Source: Alkalisalibacterium limincola (GTDB lineage: Bacteria > Pseudomonadota > Gammaproteobacteria > Xanthomonadales > Xanthomonadaceae). From it: DNA of 64,000 nucleotides. The translations under genes were made by a program, and so were the position numbers. The notes below the pieces were generated by a model that was not told the origin of the DNA, did not search any database, and saw only the letters and a list, made by a program, of their open reading frames with translations. Below are positions 31,698 to 42,930 of the stretch, in pieces. The stretch covers positions 149,598-213,597 of the forward strand of contig NZ_VRTS01000006.1 in assembly GCF_008017755.1 (NCBI RefSeq), written 5' to 3'. Every line of letters begins with the position of its first letter. Positions within the stretch are counted from its first letter, which is position 1.

Positions 31698-32255
31698 ATG
31701 ATCGATGAGATCAAGAACGACGCGCAGACGCGCATGAGCAAGAGTGTCGAGGCCCTGCGCCACGAGCTGACCAAGCTTCGTACCGGCCGCGCCTCCACGG
31801 GGATCGTCGAGCACCTCAAGGTCAATTACTACGGTTCGGACATGCCGCTCTCGCAGGTGGCCAGCATCGCCGTGTCCGACGCGCGCTCGCTGACGATCAC
31901 GCCCTGGGAGAAGCCCATGGTGGCCGCGATCGAGAAGGCGATCATGGCCTCCGACCTCGGCCTGACCCCGAACACCGCCGGCACCACGATCCGCATCAAC
32001 CTGCCGGCGCTGACCGAGGAGCGTCGCAAGGAGCTGGGCAAGCACGTGGCGTCGGAGGGCGAGAACACCAAGGTGGCGATCCGCAACGTGCGCCGCGACG
32101 CGATCCACCAGGTCAAGGAACTGCTGAAGGAGAAGCAGGTCACCGAGGACGACGTGCGCCGCGCCGAGGACGACATCCAGAAGCTGACCGACCGTTTCGT
32201 CAAGGACGTCGACGAGGTGGTCAAGGCCAAGGAGCAGGAACTCCTGGCCATCTGA
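31698..32255 (+). CDS. frr: Ribosome recycling factor
   Basis: A 185-residue two-domain protein (three-helix bundle plus beta/alpha/beta) that, with EF-G, splits post-termination ribosomes. Conserved LRTGRAST and [13 protein letters not shown] regions are visible, and length equals the E. coli protein. First of the frr-uppS-cdsA-dxr-rseP-bamA run. Confidence 0.97.
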   Translation: MIDEIKNDAQTRMSKSVEALRHELTKLRTGRASTGIVEHLKVNYYGSDMPLSQVASIAVSDARSLTITPWEKPMVAAIEKAIMASDLGLTPNTAGTTIRINLPALTEERRKELGKHVASEGENTKVAIRNVRRDAIHQVKELLKEKQVTEDDVRRAEDDIQKLTDRFVKDVDEVVKAKEQELLAI

Positions 32256-32262
32256 GCCCGGC

Positions 32263-33051
32263 ATGTCGAACGCATCGGGCACCCCACAGGCGCCTGGCGG
32301 CGCCGCCAGCGAACGCCCCGTCCCCCGCCACCTGGCGGTGATCATGGACGGCAACGGCCGCTGGGCGCAGCGCCGCCACCGCCCCCGCAGCATCGGCCAC
32401 CGCGCCGGTGCACGGGCGGTCAACATCTGCATCGACTTCTGCCTGGAACAGGGCATCCAGGCACTGAGCCTGTTCGCCTTCTCCAGCGAGAACTGGAAGC
32501 GGCCGCAGGACGAGGTGGGCGCGCTGATGCGGCTGTTCCTCAACGCGCTCGAGCGCGAAGTCGAGGAACTGCACCGGCGCGGCGTGCGGCTGCGCTTCAT
32601 CGGTGCGCGCGAGCCGTTCGCCGAGCCGATCCGCCAGCGCATGGCTGCCGCCGAGCAGCTCACCGCGGCCAATTCGACGCTGCACCTGTGCATCGCCGCG
32701 GGCTATGGCGGCCGCTGGGACATCGCCCAGGCGGCGCGTGAGCTCGCCCGCGAGGTGGCCGCCGGCCGGCTCGACCCCGAGGCGATCGACGAGGCACGCT
32801 TCGCGCAGGCGGTGTGCCTGTCGGACCTGCCCGAACCCGATCTGTTCATCCGTACCGGTGGCGACCAGCGCGTGAGCAATTTCCTGCTCTGGCAGCTCGC
32901 CTACACCGAGATGTGGTTCACCGAGACACTCTGGCCCGACCTCGACAGGAACGTTCTGTGCGCTGCGTTGTCGGACTTTGCCCACCGCGAGCGCCGCTTC
33001 GGCCTGACCGCCGCGCAGCTGGCCGCCCCGGCCCCTGGAGACCCCGCATGA
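32263..33051 (+). CDS. uppS: Undecaprenyl diphosphate synthase
   Basis: A 262-residue cis-prenyltransferase making the C55 carrier for peptidoglycan and O-antigen. The active-site Asp and phosphate loop are in HLAVIMDGNGRWAQRR; the substrate-side FAFSSENWKRP and the C-terminal DLFIRTGGDQRVSNFLLWQ motifs are present. Its stop overlaps the cdsA start (ATGA). Confidence 0.96.
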   Translation: MSNASGTPQAPGGAASERPVPRHLAVIMDGNGRWAQRRHRPRSIGHRAGARAVNICIDFCLEQGIQALSLFAFSSENWKRPQDEVGALMRLFLNALEREVEELHRRGVRLRFIGAREPFAEPIRQRMAAAEQLTAANSTLHLCIAAGYGGRWDIAQAARELAREVAAGRLDPEAIDEARFAQAVCLSDLPEPDLFIRTGGDQRVSNFLLWQLAYTEMWFTETLWPDLDRNVLCAALSDFAHRERRFGLTAAQLAAPAPGDPA

Positions 33052-33881
33052 AGAAACAACGCGTCCTGGCCGCGGCCGTGATGACGCCGGTCGCGATCGC
33101 GATCGTGCTGCTGCTGCCCACGCATTGGCTGGCCGGCGTGTTCGCGGTGACACTGCTGCTGGCGCTCTGGGAGCTCTCGCGCATGGTCGGCGTGGAGCAC
33201 ACGATCGGGCGGGTGGCCTACCTGGCGGGGAATGCCGCGATCATGGCCTGGCTGGCCTGGTTCGGGCTGCCGGGCCTTGGCCTGGTCATCGTCCTGCTGG
33301 GCGTGATGTTCTGGCTGCTGGTGTGCCTGTGGCTGCTGCGCTTCGATTTCGCCTCCGGCGACGGCGCGGGGCCGCGCCTGCTCAAGCTGCTGGCCGGCTC
33401 GCTGGCGGTGATCCCGGCCTGGGTGGCCCTGGGCATCCTGCACGCGGGTAACCCGGGCGAGCCGGCGCTGGTCGGTCCCGGCTGGGCCCTGCTGGTGCTG
33501 GCGATGATCTGGGCATCCGACACCGGCGCCTACTTCACCGGGATGCGCTTCGGCCGCCGCAAGCTGTCGCCGCGCATCAGCCCGAACAAGACCTGGGAAG
33601 GCTTCTGGGGCGGGATGGCGCTGAGCGTCGCGGTCGGCCTGGCGGTGGCGCCGTTCCTCGGCGTGGGCCTGGCGCAACTGCCGGCGATGGCCTTGCTGGC
33701 CGCGGCGGTCTGCGTGGCCGCGGTGATCGGCGACCTGTTCGAGAGCCTGATCAAGCGCCATGCCGGCTGCAAGGATTCGGGCACCCTGATCCCGGGCCAC
33801 GGCGGCGTGTACGACCGTCTCGACAGCGTGCTGGCCGCGCTGCCGGTGGCGGTGCTGGTGAAGGCGGTGCTGGGGCTGTGA
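33048..33881 (+). CDS. cdsA: Phosphatidate cytidylyltransferase
   Basis: A 277-residue polytopic enzyme forming CDP-diacylglycerol, precursor of all phospholipids. The PROSITE-type signature is complete: [13 protein letters not shown]...[10 protein letters not shown]. Six to eight hydrophobic segments. The start at 33048 overlaps the uppS stop; the open frame extends upstream only as a shadow inside uppS. Confidence 0.95.
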   Translation: MKKQRVLAAAVMTPVAIAIVLLLPTHWLAGVFAVTLLLALWELSRMVGVEHTIGRVAYLAGNAAIMAWLAWFGLPGLGLVIVLLGVMFWLLVCLWLLRFDFASGDGAGPRLLKLLAGSLAVIPAWVALGILHAGNPGEPALVGPGWALLVLAMIWASDTGAYFTGMRFGRRKLSPRISPNKTWEGFWGGMALSVAVGLAVAPFLGVGLAQLPAMALLAAAVCVAAVIGDLFESLIKRHAGCKDSGTLIPGHGGVYDRLDSVLAALPVAVLVKAVLGL

Positions 33882-33885
33882 GGCG

Positions 33886-35097
33886 ATGACACGCCAGCGA
33901 CTGGCCATTCTCGGAGCGACGGGATCGATCGGCAGTTCGACGCTCGACGTCGTGGCCCGCCACCCGGATCGCTTCGAGCTGACCACGCTCAGCGCGCACT
34001 CGCAGGTGGACGCGCTGGTGGCGCTGTGCCGGCGCTTCCGCCCGGCACGTGCGGTGGTGTCCGACCCGGCCGCCTACGCGGCGCTGCGCGACGGCCTGGC
34101 CGATGCCGGCCTGGACACCGAGGCGCACGCGGGCCCCGAGGCGCTGGAGGCCGCTGCCGAAGCCGCCGACACCGACACCGTGGTGGCGGCGATCGTCGGC
34201 GCGGCCGGCATGTCCTCGACCCTGGCCGCGGCCCGCGCCGGCAAGCGCATCCTGCTGGCGAACAAGGAGTCGGTGGTGCTGGCTGGCGACCTGCTGATGC
34301 GCGAGATCCGCGCACACGGGGCGCGCGTGCTGCCGGTGGACAGCGAACACAACGCGATCTTCCAGTGCCTGCCCGGCGACCCGGCGCAGCGCGGTGGCGT
34401 GCGCCGGGTGCTGCTGACCGCCTCGGGCGGCCCGTTCCGGGGCTTCACGCGTGCGCAGCTGGCCGGGGTGACGCCCGAGCAGGCCTGCGCGCACCCGAAC
34501 TGGTCGATGGGGCGCAAGATCTCGGTCGATTCCGCCACGCTGATGAACAAGGGGCTGGAGGTCATCGAGGCGCATTGGCTGTTCGGCCTGGACCGGGCGC
34601 GCATCGACGTGGTGGTGCACCCGCAGAGCATCGTGCACTCGCTGGTCGACTACGTCGACGGGTCGATGCTGGCGCAGCTGGGGCAGCCCGACATGCGCAC
34701 CGCCCTGGCCTACGGCCTGGCCTGGCCGGAACGGATCGACTCGGGCGTCGGCACGCTGGACCTGGCCGCGCTGGGCCGGCTCGACTTCGAGGCGCCCGAC
34801 CACGCCACCTTCCCCTGCCTGGGCCTGGCTTACGCCGCGCTGGCGGCCGGCGGCACGGCCCCGGCGGTGCTCAACGCAGCCAATGAAGTGGCTGTTTCAG
34901 CCTTTCTTCAGGGCCGTGCAGGCTTCCTAGACATCCCTGCCCTGTTGCAGGCCACGCTCGACGCCCTCGAGACGCACCCCGCCGATTCGCTGGACGCGAC
35001 CCTGGCCGCGGACGCCGAGGCGCGCCGGGTGGCGGGCGCACTGCTGCCCCGCCTGGCCGGCCAGGCCCGTCCCGACACCACTTACGGAACCCCCTGA
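33886..35097 (+). CDS. dxr: 1-deoxy-D-xylulose 5-phosphate reductoisomerase
   Basis: A 403-residue MEP-pathway enzyme. NADPH loop [16 protein letters not shown] at the start; [23 protein letters not shown], metal-binding [11 protein letters not shown] and the catalytic loop SGGPFRG and [21 protein letters not shown] are all present. Gap of 4 nt from cdsA and 1 nt to rseP. Confidence 0.97.
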   Translation: MTRQRLAILGATGSIGSSTLDVVARHPDRFELTTLSAHSQVDALVALCRRFRPARAVVSDPAAYAALRDGLADAGLDTEAHAGPEALEAAAEAADTDTVVAAIVGAAGMSSTLAAARAGKRILLANKESVVLAGDLLMREIRAHGARVLPVDSEHNAIFQCLPGDPAQRGGVRRVLLTASGGPFRGFTRAQLAGVTPEQACAHPNWSMGRKISVDSATLMNKGLEVIEAHWLFGLDRARIDVVVHPQSIVHSLVDYVDGSMLAQLGQPDMRTALAYGLAWPERIDSGVGTLDLAALGRLDFEAPDHATFPCLGLAYAALAAGGTAPAVLNAANEVAVSAFLQGRAGFLDIPALLQATLDALETHPADSLDATLAADAEARRVAGALLPRLAGQARPDTTYGTP

Positions 35098-35098
35098 G

Positions 35099-36430
35099 AT
35101 GGAGGCCTTCTTCGGATCGATCTGGTGGCTGATCGTCAGCCTCGGGATCCTCGTCACCTTCCACGAGTTCGGCCACTACTGGGTCGCGCGGCGCTGCGGC
35201 GTGCGCGTACTGCGCTTCTCGGTGGGCTTCGGCAAGCCGCTGTGGCAGCGCCGCGGCAAGGACGGCACGGTCTACCAGGTCGCCGCGATCCCGCTGGGCG
35301 GCTACGTGAAGATGCTCGACGAGCGCGAGATCGAGGTGCGCCCCGAGGACCGCCACGAGGCGTTCAACAACAAGACCGTCTGGCAGCGCATCGCGATCGT
35401 CGCCGCCGGTCCCGGTTTCAACCTGATCCTGTGCCTGGCGCTGCTGTGGGCGATGTTCATCATCGGCAAGCCCGACTACGAGCCGCTGGTGGGCACCGTG
35501 CAGGGGCCGGCCGCCGAGGCCGGGTTCGAGTACGGCGACCGCCTCACCTCGGTGGGCGGGCGCGGCGTGGACACATGGAGCCACGCGATGATGGCGCTGA
35601 CCGTGTCGGCGATCGACCGCGAGGCGGTCGAGGTGGACGTGCGCACCGCAGGGGGCTTCGAGCGCACCCGGACGCTGGACTTCGCCAATGCGCCCGCGAT
35701 CGACGAGCGCAACGTGATGCGCGAGATCGGCCTGGTGCCCCAGCAGTTCCTGCTCGAACCGGTGATCGGCGAGGTGTCCTACCCCGACAGCCCGCTGCGC
35801 TCGGGCGACCGGGTGGTGTCGATCGACGGCGGGCCGGTGCGCAGCTGGAACGAGATCACCGGGCTGGTGGCCGCTGCCGCCGGGCCGGACCGGGCGCTGG
35901 AGGTGGTGGTGGAGCGCGACGGCCTGCGCCTGCCGCTGCAGGTCCGACCCCAGCTGTACGAAGGCGAACGCTGGGTCCTGGGCATCACCCCGCAACCGCG
36001 CGAGGCCGAATACGATGCTCTGTTACGCTACGGCCCCATCGATGCCATCGGCGCGGCCGGCCGCGAGACCTGGCACCTGACCACGACCACGTTCGCGATG
36101 CTGTGGCGGATGATCAACGGCACGGCCTCGTTGCAGAACCTCTCCGGCCCCATCACCATTGCCCAGTACGCCAACAGCTCGGCCGGACTGGGGGTGGCCT
36201 GGTTCCTGAATTTCCTCGCCCTGCTCAGCCTGAGCCTGGCGATCATCAACCTGCTGCCGATCCCGATTTTGGACGGCGGGCACCTGCTGTATTACTTTAT
36301 CGAGCTGATCAAGGGGAGTCCCGTCAGTGAAAGGACCATGATCGTGGGCCAGTACATCGGCCTGGCGATGCTGGCCGGACTGATGGGATTGGCCTTCTAC
36401 AACGATATCCTGCGCCTTTTTGGCTCCTGA
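35099..36430 (+). CDS. rseP: Site-2 protease RseP (sigma-E anti-sigma processing)
   Basis: A 443-residue inner-membrane zinc protease of the M50 family. HEFGH (residues 22-26) supplies zinc His and Glu; the third ligand is in ILDGGHLLYY near the C-terminus. Two PDZ domains lie between the membrane segments (TSVGGRGVDTWSH; VVSIDGGPVRSWNEI). Cleaves the anti-sigma factor after DegS, and lies beside bamA, whose function feeds the same stress response. Confidence 0.96.
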   Translation: MEAFFGSIWWLIVSLGILVTFHEFGHYWVARRCGVRVLRFSVGFGKPLWQRRGKDGTVYQVAAIPLGGYVKMLDEREIEVRPEDRHEAFNNKTVWQRIAIVAAGPGFNLILCLALLWAMFIIGKPDYEPLVGTVQGPAAEAGFEYGDRLTSVGGRGVDTWSHAMMALTVSAIDREAVEVDVRTAGGFERTRTLDFANAPAIDERNVMREIGLVPQQFLLEPVIGEVSYPDSPLRSGDRVVSIDGGPVRSWNEITGLVAAAAGPDRALEVVVERDGLRLPLQVRPQLYEGERWVLGITPQPREAEYDALLRYGPIDAIGAAGRETWHLTTTTFAMLWRMINGTASLQNLSGPITIAQYANSSAGLGVAWFLNFLALLSLSLAIINLLPIPILDGGHLLYYFIELIKGSPVSERTMIVGQYIGLAMLAGLMGLAFYNDILRLFGS

Positions 36431-36494
36431 GCACACAACGACTCGCCCGCCCGCGGCATGCCCACACGCGTGCCGCTTCAACCGGAACCAACGG

Positions 36495-38821
36495 ATGACG
36501 CGACCCACCGCTCCCCGCCTGCTTGCCATTGCGCTCGCTTCCGCCCTCGCCTTCAGCCAGACCGCCACGGCCCAGCAATTCGAGCCGTTCGTCGTCGAGG
36601 ACATCCGCATCGATGGCCTGCAGCGCATCGCCGCGGGCACCGTCTTCAGCTACCTCCCGGTGGAGCGCGGCGAGACGATCGACCGCAACCGCTCCTCGGA
36701 GGCGATCCGCGCGCTGTTCCGCACCGGCTTCTTCAACGACGTCCGGCTCGAGCGCCAGGGCGGGATCCTGGTGGTGGTGGTCGACGAGCGCCCGGCGATC
36801 AACACGATCACCCTGGTGGGCAACAAGGACGTCAAGACCGAGGACCTCATGGGCGGCCTGCGCGAGATCGGACTGGCCGAAGGCGAGACCTTCGACCGGC
36901 TCAACCTCGAGCGCGTGACCGGCGAACTGACCCGCCAGTACAACAACCGCGGCAAGTACAACGTGTCGATCCAGCCGCGGGTGCAGCCGCTGGACCGCAA
37001 CCGCGTCGACATCACCATCGACATCACCGAAGGCAAGGCGGCCCGGATCCGGCACATCAACATCGTCGGCAACGAGACCTTCGAAGAGAAGGAACTGCGC
37101 CGCAACTGGGAATCCAACACGACCAACTGGCTGAGCTGGTACCGCCGCGACGACCAGTATTCGCGCGAGAAGCTGGGCGGCGACCTGGAGAAGCTCGACG
37201 CCCATTACCTCGACCGCGGGCACATCGACTTCAACATCGAGTCGACCCAGGTGGCGATCTCGCCGGACAAGGCCGACATGTACATCACGACGAACATCGT
37301 CGAGGGCGAGGTGTACACGATCTCCAGCATCGAGCTGACCGGCGACACGGTGCTGCCGCACGATGAAGTGCGGACGATGATCATCCCGCGCGAGGGACAG
37401 GTCTTCTCGCGCCGCCTGCTGGAGGCCACCTCCGACAACATCGTCTCGGTGCTGTCCAACATCGGCCACGCGTTCGCCGAGGTCACCCCGATCCCGGAAC
37501 TCAACCGCGAGGAGAAGACGGTCGACCTGCGCCTGTTCGTCGAGCCCGGCCCGCGCGTGCAGGTGCGCCGGATCGTGTTCGAGGGCAACACCCGGACCGC
37601 CGACGAAGTGCTGCGCCGCGAGATGCGCCAGTTCGAGAGCGCCTGGTACTCGCAGGCGGCCATCGACCGTTCGAAGGTGCGCCTGCAGCGCCTGGGCTAC
37701 TTCGAGCGGTCGACGTGGAGAACACCCCGGTGCCGGGCTCGCAGGACGAGGTCGACCTGGTCATCAAGGTCGAGGAGCGCCAGTCGGGCCAGTTCGCCTT
37801 CAGCCTGGGCTACTCCCAGTACGCCGGCGTGATCACCACGGCCCAGCTGAGCCAGGACAACTTCATGGGTACCGGCAACCGCGTCGGCATCGGCATCCAG
37901 AACAACGTCTTCTCCAAGCGCCTGGACCTGTCGTTCCTGAACCCGTACTTCACCCAGGACGGCGTGTCGGTGGGCTACAACCTGTCCTACAGCGAGTTCA
38001 ATTCGCAGGACTTCAATGCCGCCCAGTACAACTCCGACGCGATCAACTTCCAGTCGATCTTCGGGGTTCCGATCAGCGAGACCGACTCGGTCGGCCTGAT
38101 CTTCGGCATCGACCGCAACGAGATCCAGACGATCCCGGGCTTCACCCCGAGGGTGATCGACGACTACATCAACGCCGTCGGCCGGCGCACGTTCAAGGCC
38201 TGGCGTGCTGAGCTGTCGTGGCGGCGCGACTCGCGCAACCACTTCTTCGTGCCCACGCGCGGCACGCAGCAGGCGTTGTCGGCCGAGGTCACGCTCCCGG
38301 GTTCGACCCAGGAGTACTACAAGCTCAACTACCAGTTCTCCCGCTACTGGCCGATCAGCCCGGCCCTGGTGCTCAACACCAACTTCAACCTGGGCTACGG
38401 CGACGGCTACGGCAACGCCAGCGAGAACGGGCTGCCGTTCTTCGAGAACTTCTACGCCGGCGGCGACCGCTCCGTGCGCGGTTTCGAGACCAACCGCCTT
38501 GGCCCGTGTGCCTTCTCGGACTTCGCGCCGGACTTCTGCCAGTCGATCGGTGGCTCGTTCCGCACCGTGGGCGGCATCGAGCTGATCTTCCCGACGCTGT
38601 TCGACACTCCCGCGATCCGCGTGGCGGCCTTCGTCGACGTGGGCAACGTGTTCGACGGCGTGGACAATTGGGATGCCGATGAACTCAGGGCCTCGGCCGG
38701 TGCCGCCATGCAGTGGCAGGCTCCGATCGGACCGATCGTGATCAGCTACGGCGTACCGATCCGGAAGAAGGACGGCGATTTCATCGAGCGCCTGCAGTTC
38801 AGCTTCGGCACGTCCTTCTGA
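36495..38821 (+). CDS. bamA: Outer membrane assembly factor BamA (frame broken by one missing base)
   Basis: Omp85 protein, 775 residues when corrected. Signal peptide ending SQTATAQ, then five POTRA domains (VEDIRIDGLQRIAAGTVF and successors), then a 16-strand barrel with the family VRGF and RGFETN loop (SVRGFETNRLGP) and terminal FSFGTSF. The frame shifts at about 37709: GAGCGGTCGAC should read GAGCGGGTCGAC, restoring YFERVDVENTPVPGSQDEVDL. Essential, so a sequence error is assumed. The start at 36495 is set by the signal peptide; a TTG at 36420 is rejected. Confidence 0.96.
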
Positions 38822-38851
38822 ACCCGGCCACTCGCCACAGGGGAGCGCGTG

Positions 38852-39879
38852 ATGAACAAGCCCAACGGCTACGCGCTGTCTGAACTGGCCGCCCGCTTCG
38901 GCCTCGAGCTGCGCGGCGCGGACACCCGGATCACCGGCGTCGCCACCCTGGCCGACGCGGCCCGGGGCAGTTGGCCTTCCTGGCCAACCCGCGGTACCGC
39001 GGCGGGCTGGCCGGCTCGCAAGCCGCCGCAGTCGTGCTGGGGGCCGCCGACGCCGATGCGGCACCGATGCCGGTGCTGGTCGCACGCGATCCCTACGCCA
39101 GTTTCGCCCGGATCGCAGCCCTGTTCGAACACGCGCCGGAGCGTCCTGCCGGCATCCATCCGTCCGCGGTGGTGGCCGAAGGTGCCCGGATCGACCCGAG
39201 CGCGCACGTGGGCGCCCAGGCGGTGGTGGAATCCGGCGCATCGCTCGGCGCGCGCAGCATCGTGGGCCCGGGCTGCGTGATCGGTCCGGGCTGCGTGGTG
39301 GGCGAGGATTGCGAGCTGGTGGCCCGGGTGACCCTGGTGGCCCGGGTGCGCCTGGGCGACCGGGTTCGCATCCATCCCGGCGCGGTGCTGGGCGCGGCCG
39401 GCTTCGGCCTGGCGATGGAGGACGGCCGCTGGATCAACGTGCCGCAGCTGGGCGGCGTGGTGGTCGGCGAGGACTGCGAGATCGGCGCCAACACCACGAT
39501 CGACCGCGGCGCGCTGGGCGACACGGTGATCGGCGAGGACGTGCGCCTGGACAACCAGATCCAGATCGGCCACAACGTGCACATCGGTGCCCACACCGCG
39601 ATGGCCGGATGTTCGGCGGTGGCCGGATCGGCCCGGATCGGGCGCTACTGCCTGGTCGGCGGCGGGGCGGGTATCCTAGGCCACCTGGAGATCTGCGACC
39701 GCGTGACGATCACGGCGATGAGCCTGGTGACGCGATCGATCAGCACCCCCGGGGAGTATTCTTCCGGCCTGCCCCTGCAGGACAACCGCAGCTGGCGCCG
39801 CAATGCGGCCCGGTTCAAGCGGCTCGACGACATGGCGCGAACCCTGGATCGCGTTGCCAAGGACACCGACGACACATGA
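38852..39879 (+). CDS. lpxD: UDP-3-O-acylglucosamine N-acyltransferase (frame broken by one missing base)
   Basis: Left-handed beta-helix enzyme adding the second acyl chain in lipid A synthesis; 342 residues when corrected. After GYALSELAARFGLELRG the frame breaks at about 38961: GCGGCCCGGGG should be GCGGCCCCGGGG, restoring DAAPGQLAFLANPRY. The hexapeptide repeats and the His-containing GHNVHIGAHTAMAGC active-site region follow. The usual skp/ompH gene is not between bamA and lpxD here (30-nt gap). The stop overlaps the fabZ ATG. Confidence 0.95.
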
Positions 39880-40349
39880 GCATCCCAACGCCTGAGCTTC
39901 CCATCGGCATCGAGCGCATCGCCGAGCTGCTGCCCCATCGCTACCCGTTCCTGCTGGTGGACCGGGTGACGGCGATCGAACCGGGCAAGTCGCTGACCGG
40001 CTACAAGTGCGTGAGCTTCAACGAGCCGTTCTTCCAGGGCCACTTCCCCGACCACCCGGTGATGCCGGGCGTGCTGGTGATCGAGGCGATGGCGCAGGCC
40101 GCCGGGCTGCTGACCCAGCTCTCGCGAAGCGAGGAGGAGATCGCCAGCCAGCAGCGCAAGGTGTTCTACCTGGTCAAGGTCGACAAGGCGAAGTTCTCCG
40201 ACACCGTGGTGCCCGGCGACCGGCTCGACCTGGAGGTGGAGCTCACGCGCACCATCCGCAACATCGCGATGTACTCGTGCGTGGCCAGGGTGGACGGCAA
40301 GCAGGTGGCCTGCGCGGACATCGTGTGCGCGGAGAATTCCGGGCAATGA
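39876..40349 (+). CDS. fabZ: 3-hydroxyacyl-ACP dehydratase FabZ
   Basis: A 157-residue hot-dog-fold dehydratase of fatty acid elongation. The active-site His and Glu lie in [35 protein letters not shown] at the N-terminus is diagnostic. Coupled on both sides by 4-nt ATGA overlaps to lpxD and lpxA. Confidence 0.97.
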   Translation: MSIPTPELPIGIERIAELLPHRYPFLLVDRVTAIEPGKSLTGYKCVSFNEPFFQGHFPDHPVMPGVLVIEAMAQAAGLLTQLSRSEEEIASQQRKVFYLVKVDKAKFSDTVVPGDRLDLEVELTRTIRNIAMYSCVARVDGKQVACADIVCAENSGQ

Positions 40350-41131
40350 GCCGGGCGGCGACCATCCACCCCAGCGCGCAGGTCGACCCGTCGGCGGTGA
40401 TCGGCGAAGGGGTGAGCATCGGCGCATTCAGCGTGGTGGGGGCCGACGTGGAGATCGGCGACGGCTGCCGGATCGACTCGCACGTGGTGCTGGAAGGGCC
40501 GACCCGCATGGGCCGGGACAACCGCATCCACAGCTTCGCCGTGGTCGGCGGCGCGCCGCAGGACAAGAAGTACGACGACGAGCCGACGCGGCTGGAGATC
40601 GGCAACGGCAACACGATCCGCGAGTACGTCACGATCAACCGCGGCACCAGCCAGGACACCGGCGTCACGACGATCGGCGACGACAACTGGATCATGGCCT
40701 ACGTGCACATCGCCCATGACTGCATCGTCGGCAACCACACCGTGCTGGCCAACAACGCCACGCTGGCCGGCCACGTGCAGCTGGGCGACTGGGTGACGCT
40801 GGGCGGTTTCACCGGCATCCACCAGTTCTGCAAGGTCGGCTCGCATGCCTTCATCGGCATGGGCAGCCTGATCAACGCCGACGTGCCGCCCTACGTGATG
40901 GTGGCGGGCCAGTACGCGCGCCCGCGCGGCATCAACAGCGAAGGCCTGAAGCGGCGCGGTTTCGATGCCGCGCGAATCGCGTCGATCAAGCGCGCCTACC
41001 GCACGCTGTTCGTTTCCGGCCGCCCGCTGGCCGAAGCCCGGGCCGAGCTGGAAACGCTGGCCGGCGAGGCCCCGGACATCCAGGCGATGCTGGACTTCAT
41101 CGGTACCAGCGAACGCTCGATCCTGCGCTGA
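40346..41131 (+). CDS. lpxA: UDP-N-acetylglucosamine O-acyltransferase
   Basis: A 261-residue left-handed beta-helix acyltransferase, first step of lipid A synthesis. Catalytic His is in [13 protein letters not shown]; the segment [13 protein letters not shown] and the C-terminal helical domain ([20 protein letters not shown]) match the family. Starts in the fabZ stop. Confidence 0.97.
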   Translation: MSRAATIHPSAQVDPSAVIGEGVSIGAFSVVGADVEIGDGCRIDSHVVLEGPTRMGRDNRIHSFAVVGGAPQDKKYDDEPTRLEIGNGNTIREYVTINRGTSQDTGVTTIGDDNWIMAYVHIAHDCIVGNHTVLANNATLAGHVQLGDWVTLGGFTGIHQFCKVGSHAFIGMGSLINADVPPYVMVAGQYARPRGINSEGLKRRGFDAARIASIKRAYRTLFVSGRPLAEARAELETLAGEAPDIQAMLDFIGTSERSILR

Positions 41132-41139
41132 GCGCGGCC

Positions 41140-42285
41140 GTGAGCACCCGCCCCCTCCGCATCGCCCTGGTGGCCGGCGAGGCCTCGGGCGACCAGCTCG
41201 GTGCGCCGCTGATCGAGCGCCTGCGCGCGCGCCACCCCGACGCCGAATTCGCCGGTATCGGCGGGCCGCTCATGCAGGGAGCGGGCCTGGAGGCGTGGCA
41301 CGAGAGCGACGAACTGGCGGTGATGGGACTGGTGGAGGTGCTGCGCCACCTGCCCCGCCTGCTGCGCCTGCGCCGCAGCCTGACCCGCCGCCTGCTGGAC
41401 TGGCGGCCCGACGTGTTCATCGGCATCGACGCACCGGACTTCAACCTCGGCCTGGAGCGCCGCCTGCGCGCGCAGGGCATCCGCACCGTGCACTACGTCA
41501 GCCCCTCGGTCTGGGCCTGGCGCGAGGGCCGCGCGGCGAAGATCGGCCGCAGTGCCGACCGGGTGCTGTGCCTGTTCCCGATGGAGCCCCCGATCTATGC
41601 CCGCCACGGCGTCGACGCGCGCTTCGTGGGCCATCCGCTGGCCGAACGCTTCCCGCGCCGTGCGGACCAGCGCGCGGCCCGGGCCGCCCTGGCGTTGCAG
41701 GCGGAGGGACCGGTGCTGGCCGTGCTGCCCGGGTCGCGACTGGGGGAGATCGAGCGACTGGCGGGCGACTTCATCGCCGCGGTCGAGCAACTGCACGACG
41801 CCCTCCCTGGCTTGCAGGTGATCGCGCCGATGGCCAATGCGGCCTGCGACCGCGCGTTCGCCGCCGCCGACCCGCGGCAGCGCGTGCGGCGCGTCGCCGG
41901 ACGATCGCACGAGGCGATGTTCGCCGCCGACGTGGTGCTGCTGGCATCGGGCACCGCGGCACTGGAGGCGATGCTGGCCAAGCGGCCGATGGTGGTGGCC
42001 TACCGCATCGCACCGCTGACCCATTGGCTGGTGAAGCGCCTGGGCCTGCTCAAGGTGGACCGCTACAGCCTGCCCAACGTGCTGGCCGGGGAAACGCTGG
42101 TGCCCGAGCTGATGCAGTCCGAGTGCACGCCGGAAACGATCACCGCGGCGGTGCAACGCTGGTTCAACGACGAGGCGGCGGTGGCCGAACTGCTGCCGCG
42201 CTTCGACGCCCTCCACCACGCCCTCACCGCCGGGGGCGCCGAGGCTGCCGCTGCCGCGGTCGACGAACTGCTGGTGCGCCAGTGA
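41140..42285 (+). CDS. lpxB: Lipid A disaccharide synthase
   Basis: A 381-residue family 19 glycosyltransferase. Conserved [15 protein letters not shown] at the start, [33 protein letters not shown], and the late [22 protein letters not shown] donor-binding region. GTG start 8 nt after lpxA; the stop overlaps the rnhB GTG. Confidence 0.96.
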   Translation: MSTRPLRIALVAGEASGDQLGAPLIERLRARHPDAEFAGIGGPLMQGAGLEAWHESDELAVMGLVEVLRHLPRLLRLRRSLTRRLLDWRPDVFIGIDAPDFNLGLERRLRAQGIRTVHYVSPSVWAWREGRAAKIGRSADRVLCLFPMEPPIYARHGVDARFVGHPLAERFPRRADQRAARAALALQAEGPVLAVLPGSRLGEIERLAGDFIAAVEQLHDALPGLQVIAPMANAACDRAFAAADPRQRVRRVAGRSHEAMFAADVVLLASGTAALEAMLAKRPMVVAYRIAPLTHWLVKRLGLLKVDRYSLPNVLAGETLVPELMQSECTPETITAAVQRWFNDEAAVAELLPRFDALHHALTAGGAEAAAAAVDELLVRQ

Positions 42286-42914
42286 ACCCGTGCCTGGCCG
42301 ACCCGGCCCGGGCAGGCGGCCACGCCGCCGGCGACGTGGGGCTGCTGGTGGCCGGTGTCGACGAGGCCGGTCGGGGCCCGCTGGCCGGGCCGGTGGCGGT
42401 GGCGGCGGTGATCCTGGACCCCAAGCGGCCGATCGAGGGGCTGGACGACTCGAAGAAGCTCAGCGCGGCCAGGCGCGATGCGCTGTTCGACCTGATCCAG
42501 GCGCAGGCGCTGGCCTGGCACGTGACGCTGGTGACGGCCGAGGAAATCGACCGCATCAACATCCTGCAGGCCACCTTCCAGGGCATGCGCCGCTGCGTGG
42601 CTGCCCTGCAGCCGGTACCCGCCCTGGTCCGCGTGGATGGCCACCAGGTGCCGCCGGGGCTGGGGCTGGCTGCCGAGGCGCTAGTGGGCGGGGACGGCCT
42701 GGACGCGGCGATCGGGGCGGCCTCGATCCTGGCCAAGGTGACGCGCGACCGCTGGATGCAGGCCCTCGACGAACGCCATCCGGGCTACGGTTTCGCCCGC
42801 CACAAGGGCTATCCGACCCCCGAACACCTCGACGCCCTGCTGCGGCTGGGCCCCTGCCCGGAACACCGTCGCAGCTTCGCCCCGCTGCGCATCCAGGGCA
42901 GCCTGTTCGACTGA
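42282..42914 (+). CDS. rnhB: Ribonuclease HII
   Basis: A 210-residue RNase H2-type enzyme that cuts at ribonucleotides in DNA. Catalytic residues are visible in [16 protein letters not shown] (Asp, Glu), [12 protein letters not shown] (Asp) and the later [14 protein letters not shown] (Asp). GTG start at 42282 inside the lpxB stop. The C-terminal SLFD resembles a clamp-binding peptide. Confidence 0.95.
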   Translation: MNPCLADPARAGGHAAGDVGLLVAGVDEAGRGPLAGPVAVAAVILDPKRPIEGLDDSKKLSAARRDALFDLIQAQALAWHVTLVTAEEIDRINILQATFQGMRRCVAALQPVPALVRVDGHQVPPGLGLAAEALVGGDGLDAAIGAASILAKVTRDRWMQALDERHPGYGFARHKGYPTPEHLDALLRLGPCPEHRRSFAPLRIQGSLFD

Positions 42915-42930
42915 ACGCGGCCCCGGCCCG

